Below are positions 1 through 4,338 of a DNA stretch of 6,735 bases, piece after piece. This stretch comes from Bacillota bacterium (GTDB lineage Bacteria > Bacillota > Clostridia > Lachnospirales > Lachnospiraceae). Positions within the stretch are counted from its first letter, which is position 1. Each line of letters begins with the position of its first letter. The DNA lies in contig JAEYXC010000178.1 in assembly GCA_023428655.1 (NCBI GenBank), positions 1 to 6,735 on the forward strand, read 5' to 3'. Made by a program: the position numbers and the translations under genes. Under the pieces are notes generated by a model. It saw only the letters and a list, made by a program, of their open reading frames with translations. It was not told where the DNA came from and did no database searches.

Positions 1-102
1 TGCTATGACCTCCCATTCAAATTCCTGCTTATGCTGAAAATATTCCATAAATCGAGCAGCATAAATTGAATCAGAATCATAGAGTGCTATGATTTTTTTC
101 AT
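1..102 (-). CDS. N-terminal fragment of a possible TadZ/CpaE-like protein (runs off left edge)
   Basis: Reading leftward from ATG at 102-100, 34 codons stay open to the window edge, beginning MKKIIALYDSDSIYAARFMEYF. A GGAGG Shine-Dalgarno sequence lies at 114-118, 11 nt before the ATG, and a good promoter lies further upstream at 259-287, so the start is well supported. The hydrophobic first strand followed by an acidic YDSD stretch looks like strand 1 and the acidic pocket of a receiver-like or P-loop-partner domain. From memory, Lachnospiraceae TadZ/CpaE-like ATPases of tight-adherence (Tad) pilus clusters begin in much this way. That assignment is an inference from a short fragment, because no Walker motif is in view. 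A response regulator receiver domain is an alternative. The existence of the gene is fairly sure; its function is not. Confidence 0.62.
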   Translation of the reverse strand, partial: MKKIIALYDSDSIYAARFMEYFQHKQEFEWEVIA

Positions 103-118
103 CTAAATAGAAGCCTCC

Positions 119-455
119 AATTTAATAATAAATAATGTATTCATTCACAAGGGATAACATCCTGAAATAGGTTCGAAGCTCTTTTATGAAGAGTAGACAC
201 AGTTGAAAGACACTTGATATAGGGAAGTAAGCCATAGAATATTTTAGAATATGTAATTATATTACAATATGTGGTTTTTACTGTCAACCAGTAATCCTGG
301 GATTTATCATCTTTGGTTAAATTATATATTTTTAGCCTTAAGTGTAGACTTATTTACCAATCCTTCCAAAACAGTAGAGTGGTCAGAAGGAAGACCTACC
401 GTCCTCCCTCTGCAATCCATGATTCATCATATCTCTCATTATTCCTACGCTCCAC
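119..455. other. Intergenic region with no gene seen
   Basis: This AT-rich stretch lies between the leftward partial gene and the end of bofA. Apart from the Shine-Dalgarno and promoter of the partial gene and two small leader hairpins, I see nothing convincing. The plus-strand reading frame that crosses it from 269 lacks a Shine-Dalgarno sequence and runs into bofA antisense. No clear intrinsic terminator was found after the bofA stop. Confidence 0.6.
259..287 (-). promoter_or_regulatory. Sigma-A-like promoter for the leftward partial gene
   Basis: On the minus strand TTGACA (287-282, perfect -35) is followed by a 17-nt spacer and TAATAT (264-259, four of six matches to TATAAT). Transcription would start near 252, giving a leader of about 150 nt before the ATG at 102. 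The leader contains a 5-bp hairpin at 179-193 (CTCTT/AAGAG) and a 4-bp one at 152-162. Neither has a poly-U tail and no known riboswitch class is recognised. Confidence 0.6.
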
Positions 456-728
456 TCATGCATAAGAGTAATACAAAGACAAGCCGTATAGCAGCAGAAA
501 GCCAGGTAATCCCAACAGACCATTAGTTAATACGGTTGCTCCGTTTATTCCTACGCTAATCGGATAATCCTGTATACTGAGCGCGAAATTCAGCAGATAA
601 ATTCCTGCTGTTCCAAAGCAGGCACGCAGTGCAAAGTCAAGCAGCAGATCCGGTCTACGGCGGATCACACAGGCCCCGATAAATATCACACAGGCTATTA
701 TTATTGCTATAAAGATATAGCTGTTCAT
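456..728 (-). CDS. bofA: BofA-like pro-sigma-K processing inhibitor
   Basis: This 90-residue protein matches the BofA family in length (B. subtilis BofA is 87 residues) and in pattern: hydrophobic helices at about residues 4-22, 32-50 and 66-88, with the signature GINGATVLTNG then LLGLPG at residues 60-75. In B. subtilis, BofA sits with SpoIVFA in the outer forespore membrane of the mother cell and blocks the intramembrane protease SpoIVFB, delaying sigma-K activation. N47, N62 and T65 lie where, from memory, the BofA residues that occupy the SpoIVFB cleft (N48, N61, T64) would fall; this alignment is by eye. I chose the ATG at 728-726 because AAGGAG (741-736) stands 7 nt before it. An in-frame ATG 29 codons upstream has no such site and would add an atypical N-terminus. 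The gene lies divergent from a yaaL-like gene, its usual co-directional neighbour in Bacillus. Confidence 0.88.
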   Translation of the reverse strand: MNSYIFIAIIIACVIFIGACVIRRRPDLLLDFALRACFGTAGIYLLNFALSIQDYPISVGINGATVLTNGLLGLPGFLLLYGLSLYYSYA

Positions 729-810
729 ATCAACTCTCCTTGTCCAATGACATCCTTCTACTACATTTATATACTTTATTATCCAATTTATGTTAATTAA
801 TAGAATAAAA

Positions 811-839
811 ACCATAATGTTTGACTATACTATTATCAA
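811..839 (-). promoter_or_regulatory. Probable bofA promoter
   Basis: On the minus strand TTGATA (839-834) is separated by 17 nt from TATGGT (816-811), four of six matches to the sigma-A -10. The predicted start near 804 would give a leader of about 75 nt. In B. subtilis, from memory, bofA is sigma-E controlled, but no sigma-E-like pair was identified here, so the sigma factor is uncertain. Confidence 0.4.
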
Positions 840-843
840 ACAT
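817..843. promoter_or_regulatory. 8+8 bp inverted repeat in the bofA/yaaL divergent spacer
   Basis: ATGTTTGA (817-824) and TCAAACAT (836-843) are perfect inverted copies around an 11-nt centre whose core is also partly symmetric. The dyad covers the -35 and spacer of the proposed bofA promoter. It is therefore placed like an operator, but no specific regulator is recognised and AT-rich dyads can arise by chance. Confidence 0.4.
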
Positions 844-943
844 AAAAGTCAGATGATAAAAGCCGAAACAAATTTGGATTATTTCAAATGTAGGTAAGTA
901 TTTTCAATTAACTTAGAAATTTTATGGTAAGGATGGTGAAGAA

Positions 944-1162
944 ATGGCCCTTTTTGCGAAAAAGAAACCATCAAAAGAGAATCTGATGCTAATAAACGAG
1001 ATAAACCGTACCAAGCTAGCCCTGGAGGCTGCCTATTCCAACTTCGAAAATGTTGTCGATCCTGACTTAATTGATAGCTGTATCTATGAACTGAATGCCA
1101 TACAGAACAGATACCATTTTCTTTTGAAGCAGGCAAAGGCTACGGAACAAAGATACTGTTAA
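944..1162 (+). CDS. yaaL: YaaL-like DUF2508 family protein
   Basis: This is a small soluble 72-residue protein, close to the 74 residues of B. subtilis YaaL. It has a basic start (FAKKKPSKE) followed by two amphipathic helical stretches. The conserved-looking DUF2508 core is at residues 28-60: A-Y-S-N-F-E-N-V-V-D-P-D-L-I-D, then C-I-Y-E-L-N-A, then R-Y-x-F-L-L-K-x-A-K. The biochemical role of the family is unknown; in Bacilli and Clostridia it lies between recR and bofA. The ATG at 944 follows an AAGGATGG stretch (929-936), a usable Shine-Dalgarno sequence. Here the gene points away from bofA and a terminator hairpin follows 60 nt after its stop. No convincing promoter of its own was found in the spacer. 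The family assignment is strong; the symbol is given by homology and context. Confidence 0.82.
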   Translation: MALFAKKKPSKENLMLINEINRTKLALEAAYSNFENVVDPDLIDSCIYELNAIQNRYHFLLKQAKATEQRYC

Positions 1163-1221
1163 TTCATCTTGCTAAATAAGAATCATAAAAAATTCGATTC
1201 CCAGATTTTCTATGACATACG

Positions 1222-1254
1222 AAAGGGCCGCCCCATTTGGGACAGCCCTTTTTC
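1222..1254. terminator. Hairpin terminator between convergent units
   Basis: AAAGGGC (1222-1228) pairs with GCCCTTT (1245-1251), with a continuing inner stem around an ATTT loop (1235-1238). On the plus strand it ends in TTTTT (1249-1253) and would stop yaaL transcription, but the stem has two C-A mismatches (1229/1244 and 1231/1242). On the minus strand both become G-U pairs and the 13-bp stem is uninterrupted, though only UUU follows before CG. It probably serves both the yaaL-like gene and the incoming flagellin-fliS transcript. Confidence 0.75.
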
Positions 1255-1374
1255 CTTAGTATCTTTATTATTTCTTATGTAACTTGTAATATCATCCGTA
1301 GCTTATTACTCTTTTGTATTCTTTAACCTCTTATGTTCTTAAGGATTCCTATGTACCTTGCCATGCTTTTGTAC

Positions 1375-1470
1375 TTCTGATCTCGTATCCTTGGTACCTG
1401 CTTGAAATACATCCTTGGTATCCTCTGATAACTCAACCTTTGTATCTTCCGATAACGCATCCTTCGTATT
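1375..1470 (-). repeat. Degenerate 24-bp tandem repeat, four units, downstream of fliS
   Basis: Read on the minus strand, four consecutive 24-bp units start at 1470, 1446, 1422 and 1398. All share the core RNTACNAAGG at the same phase. In the minus frame whose codons end with the TAA at 1341-1339, they encode the octapeptides NTKDALSE, DTKVELSE, DTKDVFQA and GTKDTRSE. Three of six differences between units 1 and 2 are third-position synonymous in that frame. The frame is -1 relative to fliS and open from 1533 to 1339, overlapping the last seven fliS sense codons. It may be a lost tail of FliS, a remnant of another gene, or plain tandem duplication. Confidence 0.65.
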
Positions 1471-1511
1471 TTGGGCAGGCTCTTTCAGAGCATGCTTCCT
1501 ACGTATCGGCT

Positions 1512-1991
1512 TTATGCAATGAACCCACGGCTTTTATTACTTGGATCTATAAAGGTCTCATTCAAATGACCTTTGCCATAGGTTAAGCCCGCGTAGAGCT
1601 GTTGTGTGTTCCTCATTACAGGACCACTATGATCGGATTGGCATACTCCCTCGAACCCAACCAGAAGCTTATTCAGTACGCTTTCCGCACTGTCTAAGGT
1701 ATCCGGAATTCGACGAAGTATCGCTTGAATTATTCTTTTATTCACATATAAATAAAGACTGAGCAGATCATAGGATATCGCATAGCTAAAATTTAAGGTA
1801 GCCTGCAATTCGCTAATATACCTTTGTGCCAGCTTCAACTCCTTGTCAAAAGCAGTCATATCACCTTTATCAAAGGCTTCTCTGGCTTCCTTAATCTCTG
1901 TTAAAATCATTTCGTAGAGGATTACTGTCAGTTCACTTTTGGATGCCTGTGTCACTCTGACCGTAAATGCCTTAATTGCCTCTTTGTTCAT
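1512..1991 (-). CDS. fliS: Flagellar export chaperone FliS
   Basis: FliS binds the C-terminal disordered part of newly made flagellin in the cytoplasm, prevents early polymerisation and delivers it to the flagellar type III export gate. Residues about 5-115 fit the all-helical FliS fold: T-Q-A-S-K-S-E-L-T-V-I-L-Y-E near residues 14-27, then EAREAFDKGD, then LKLAQRYISELQATLNF, and LSLYLYVNKRIIQA near residues 76-89, followed by the last amphipathic helix. At 159 residues it exceeds the usual 120-135 because of a tail from about residue 118 containing NTQQLYAGLTYGKGHLNE. From memory similar tails occur in Lachnospiraceae FliS proteins. The ATG at 1991-1989 follows the flagellin stop by 31 nt and has a well-placed AGGAGG 9 nt upstream. 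This implies co-transcription with its client flagellin. Confidence 0.88.
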   Translation of the reverse strand: MNKEAIKAFTVRVTQASKSELTVILYEMILTEIKEAREAFDKGDMTAFDKELKLAQRYISELQATLNFSYAISYDLLSLYLYVNKRIIQAILRRIPDTLDSAESVLNKLLVGFEGVCQSDHSGPVMRNTQQLYAGLTYGKGHLNETFIDPSNKSRGFIA

Positions 1992-1993
1992 AG

Positions 1994-2006
1994 CCTCCTA
2001 CCTCCT
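1994..2006 (-). promoter_or_regulatory. Tandem Shine-Dalgarno sequences before fliS
   Basis: Two AGGAGG copies lie at 2006-2001 and 1999-1994, separated by one base. The distal copy stands 9 nt from the ATG and is the functional candidate. The proximal copy is only 2 nt from the ATG, too close to serve this start. Confidence 0.7.
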
Positions 2007-2022
2007 ATCCAATCTCTAACGG

Positions 2023-4194
2023 TTATTGTTGTAATAAGGAAAGGATCGTCTGCGGCCTCTGATTCGACTGAGCAAGCATGGAGGTACCGGCCTGTGCTAA
2101 CACATTCTTCTGTGTATAGTTGGCCATCTCTTCTGCCATATCCACATCTTCAATACGGGATAAGGATTCCGTCATGTTCTCCGAGGTGGTATCAAGGTTG
2201 GAGATGGAATGCTCCAGACGATTCTGGTATGCACCTAATTTGGATCGGATTGCAGATACGGTATTGATGGCGTTATCTAACAGGGTGATTGCCGCTTGCG
2301 CACCTGCTGCTGTGCCGATATTAACCTTATCTACTCCCAGTGTCTCGGGAGTAACTCTGGGGATACGAACCGACATAATCTGTCCTTCGTTTGCACCAAT
2401 CTGAAGATCCATCGGGCCTGCATCCAATACGGATACGGTTACGTCAATACCTACATTTTCCGTATCGCTTTCCGTTGCATCCGCATCGGGGGCGATAATA
2501 CGTCTGTCTGTAAATATAGTTCCTGCTTTATTTGTACTGGGAATGGTAACTGTATTCGTGGTAGCACCTTCTGTAACCGTAACCTGATCACCATCCACGG
2601 TCACAGACACATTGCTATTTGGATAGGTTAAATCTGCCTTTGCATCATTGCCCTCCGCAGTCACTATAACCGTAGAAAGACCTAATGCAGCAGCCAAATC
2701 CTCATTGTTACACTCAATCGATATATCCGCATTTGAGCCGTAATTATCTGAAACTAAAAGTAAACGTGTTTGCGCAGCTAGCGTGGTGGTATCGTACCCA
2801 GCAATTGCACTGGGCGAAGTAGAATTCGGAATTGCATTGCTACTTACCGCACTAGTAGTAAGGCCTGCAATCGCTTGGATTTCTGCCAAAATTGATGCAA
2901 TGGTATCCGATGTTCCATCTGCATTGATTGTTACGGTAGCTCCACCAACTTTGACTGTAATATCACCTGCTGGTACAATATCGGTGGGATCCCCGGTTAT
3001 AACATTACCTAGAATTACTGCCTGTCTTGCATCCTCGGTAATCGTTACGCCATGTCCTCCAACCTCAATTGTATTCGGAGGATAGCTTTTCGTTGCTTCC
3101 GCGGAGGAGGAGGTTATTTTCGCATCAGTGAACTCCGATTGCATGGTTCCCGGCTTTACCTCGAATACCATTTTAAAACTATTGCGGTCGGTAACGGTTA
3201 CCTTATTTCCTTTAATGGAGATTGTCGCTGTATTTTCAAAGTTGGAATTATCCGTCTTAATCTCAAGCTCAGCCTTTGCATCATATCCATTTACTGTGAT
3301 ACCCTTCGAGGTTAAGCCAAGTAAATCACATAAATCAGCATTATCACAATAGATTGCTATGGATTGATCCGAGCCATACTCCTTTGAAGCGAATACCAGT
3401 CTGTCTCCGCTTGCTAAGGTCTTACTAGTGTATCCAGCCATATCCAGATTAGCAGTTGTAGATGGAACCGCGGCACTGTCCACTGCAAAAACATTTAAGC
3501 TTACATTATCACAGACATTTCTGATCTTCTCGAAGACTTCATCAATGGTATCTCCGGCATTGATCTTAACCGTCTCACCATTAATATTGATGGAACCGGC
3601 TTGTGCTTCCGTGATGGTGGCTGTGGTGGTTGATCCGGTGAAGGTTGTCACACCTCCTACCGCTACAGCCTGTCTCGCATCCTGAAGTATTTTAACTCCA
3701 TAATTACCGATTCCAACGGTATCGGATAGGGACACTAAGTTAACATTACTATTATTGGAATAGGATTTCCGATCAATATTACCATCCAGCAAGGTCATGG
3801 TATTGAATTCTGTCGTCTCGGAAATTCTATTGATTTCTTGATTTAACTGGTCAATTTCTGCCTGAATTGCCACACGATCCTCGGAAGTGTAGGTACCGTT
3901 GGCTGACTGAACGGCAAGCTCTCTCATTCTTTGCAGCATGGCTTCTACTTCTATCAATGCTCCCTCTGCTGTCTGTATAACCGAGATTCCATCGGAGGCA
4001 TTTCTGGACGCCTGGTCAAGACCGGAGATCTGTGTCCTCATTTTCTCAGATATTGCCAGACCTGCAGAATCATCTGCTGCACTGTTGATACGAAAGCCCG
4101 AGGATAATTTCTCTAAGCTCTTGTCCAGTAGCTTATTCGTTTTTGCAAGCTGGTTGTTCGCCTTTAGAGCCGAAATGTTATGGTTGATTCTCAT
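2023..4194 (-). CDS. Large flagellin with duplicated Flagellin_IN-type surface module
   Basis: This is the flagellar filament subunit, 723 residues long against about 280-500 for common flagellins. The N-terminal D0/D1 region (residues 1-145) begins MRINHNISALKANNQLAKTN and includes SSGFRINSAADDSAGLAISEKMR and LQRMRELAVQSANGTY, the last matching the segment recognised by TLR5 in active flagellins. The C-terminal D1/D0 region (about 600-723) includes TAAGAQAAITLLDNAI, LGAYQNRLEHSISNL and SNQRPQTILSLLQQ. Between them, residues 161-370 and 378-576 are two related modules, each starting with DARQAV and carrying a hook-IN-like pattern: G-x-I-x-x-x-G-x-T-V near the start and RLxxxSxxYGS later. The ATG at 4194-4192 has AGGTGAT 5 nt upstream. 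FliS, its chaperone, follows 31 nt after the stop. Four cysteines (228, 283, 289, 495) are unusual for a filament protein. The symbol would be hag or fliC, but paralogues are likely, so none is assigned. Confidence 0.95.
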   Translation of the reverse strand: MRINHNISALKANNQLAKTNKLLDKSLEKLSSGFRINSAADDSAGLAISEKMRTQISGLDQASRNASDGISVIQTAEGALIEVEAMLQRMRELAVQSANGTYTSEDRVAIQAEIDQLNQEINRISETTEFNTMTLLDGNIDRKSYSNNSNVNLVSLSDTVGIGNYGVKILQDARQAVAVGGVTTFTGSTTTATITEAQAGSININGETVKINAGDTIDEVFEKIRNVCDNVSLNVFAVDSAAVPSTTANLDMAGYTSKTLASGDRLVFASKEYGSDQSIAIYCDNADLCDLLGLTSKGITVNGYDAKAELEIKTDNSNFENTATISIKGNKVTVTDRNSFKMVFEVKPGTMQSEFTDAKITSSSAEATKSYPPNTIEVGGHGVTITEDARQAVILGNVITGDPTDIVPAGDITVKVGGATVTINADGTSDTIASILAEIQAIAGLTTSAVSSNAIPNSTSPSAIAGYDTTTLAAQTRLLLVSDNYGSNADISIECNNEDLAAALGLSTVIVTAEGNDAKADLTYPNSNVSVTVDGDQVTVTEGATTNTVTIPSTNKAGTIFTDRRIIAPDADATESDTENVGIDVTVSVLDAGPMDLQIGANEGQIMSVRIPRVTPETLGVDKVNIGTAAGAQAAITLLDNAINTVSAIRSKLGAYQNRLEHSISNLDTTSENMTESLSRIEDVDMAEEMANYTQKNVLAQAGTSMLAQSNQRPQTILSLLQQ
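2467..3063 (-). repeat. Flagellin internal module, copy 2
   Basis: This encodes flagellin residues 378-576, the second copy of the module. It is about 11 residues shorter than copy 1, and one cysteine (C495) falls at the position matching C283 of copy 1. Alignment offset drifts from 216 to 206 residues, so small indels have accumulated since duplication. Confidence 0.8.
3085..3714 (-). repeat. Flagellin internal module, copy 1
   Basis: This encodes flagellin residues 161-370. It aligns by eye with copy 2 at several anchors: Q-D-A-R-Q-A-V against E-D-A-R-Q-A-V, INGETVKINAGDTIDE against VGGATVTINADGTSDT, AGYTSKTL against AGYDTTTL, KEYGSDQSI against DNYGSNADI, LLGL against ALGL, YDAKAEL against NDAKADL, and the closing FTDxxI...ATxS. 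The copies are clearly diverged at DNA level. Confidence 0.8.
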
Positions 4195-4199
4195 GAAAT

Positions 4200-4206
4200 A
4201 TCACCT
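4200..4206 (-). promoter_or_regulatory. Flagellin Shine-Dalgarno sequence
   Basis: AGGTGAT stands 5 nt before the flagellin ATG. It pairs with the right-hand half of the 16S anti-Shine-Dalgarno rather than its GGAGG core, so the many purines further upstream at 4211-4240 do not set this start. Confidence 0.65.
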
Positions 4207-4227
4207 AATCCCTTTCTGTTTAGGCAG

Positions 4228-4303
4228 CCATCCCCCTCCATGTGATGGTTCGCACGATAGTATTCTTAGTATATTTTTGTCTTTATTCAGCAACCTCCAT
4301 GTG
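4228..4303 (-). promoter_or_regulatory. Flagellin leader with two CACATGGAGG copies (candidate CsrA sites)
   Basis: The 10-mer CACATGGAGG occurs at 4303-4294 and again at 4244-4235, starts 59 nt apart, in the 139-nt spacer before flagellin. The downstream copy sits mostly in the loop of a hairpin: CCATC (4248-4244) pairs with GATGG (4232-4228), leaving an 11-nt loop with an exposed GGA. CsrA binds ANGGA motifs in loops and, in B. subtilis, represses flagellin by binding two leader sites. Unlike that case, neither copy overlaps the Shine-Dalgarno here. No confident sigma-28 or sigma-A promoter was found in the spacer, so it is not certain both copies are transcribed with flagellin. Confidence 0.4.
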
Positions 4304-4319
4304 GCCGAAATGCATTTAA

Positions 4320-4338
4320 CTTAACAAATGCTGTTAAG
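4320..4338 (-). other. 7-bp hairpin spanning the stop codon of the DUF6240-type gene
   Basis: On the minus strand CTTAACA (4338-4332) pairs perfectly with TGTTAAG (4326-4320) around a 5-nt loop. The stop codon TAA lies within the left arm. It is AT-rich and not followed by a U-run, so termination would be weak. It could also protect the 3' end of the upstream transcript or be a protein-binding dyad. Confidence 0.45.

Larger units (their letters stand above)
1163..1511. other. Gene-free stretch with terminator and 24-bp repeats
   Basis: The 349 bases between the yaaL-like stop and the fliS stop hold the shared hairpin at 1222-1254, an AT-rich stretch at 1256-1338 in which I see nothing, and a degenerate 24-bp tandem repeat at 1375-1470. 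That repeat lies in an open minus-strand frame from 1533 to 1339 with no ATG, GTG or TTG start codon. No standalone gene can be supported. Confidence 0.6.

Noticed and set aside
269..526. Plus-strand reading frame of 85 codons starting with ATG
   Set aside because: It has no Shine-Dalgarno sequence, crosses the leftward promoter region, and runs antisense into the end of bofA; its composition is not protein-like.
439..557. 13-bp direct repeat TTATTCCTACGCT at 439-451 and 545-557
   Set aside because: One such match in nearly 7 kb is expected at a sizeable rate by chance, and the flanks do not resemble attachment or transposon ends.
1179..1200. GAATC/GATTC hairpin after the yaaL-like stop
   Set aside because: The stem is only 5 bp with an AT-rich loop and no U-run; the stronger hairpin at 1222-1254 explains termination.
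1327..1461. Minus-strand ATG frame of 44 residues across the 24-bp repeats (begins MRYRKIQRLSY)
   Set aside because: There is no spaced Shine-Dalgarno sequence, composition is extremely basic and repeat-driven, and it competes with another open frame over the same repeats.
1314..1586. Plus-strand frame with proline/tyrosine octapeptide repeats
   Set aside because: It is the antisense reading of the 24-bp repeats and of the fliS end, starts at TTG without a ribosome site, and unit differences fall largely on second codon positions.
4308..4317. AAATGCATTT palindrome in the flagellin leader
   Set aside because: Short AT-rich palindromes are common by chance and nothing around it suggests a known operator.
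4195..4333. Possible sigma-28 promoter for flagellin (TAAA near 4284)
   Set aside because: No CCGATA-like -10 lies at the right distance, and no good sigma-A pair was found either; not reported as a promoter.
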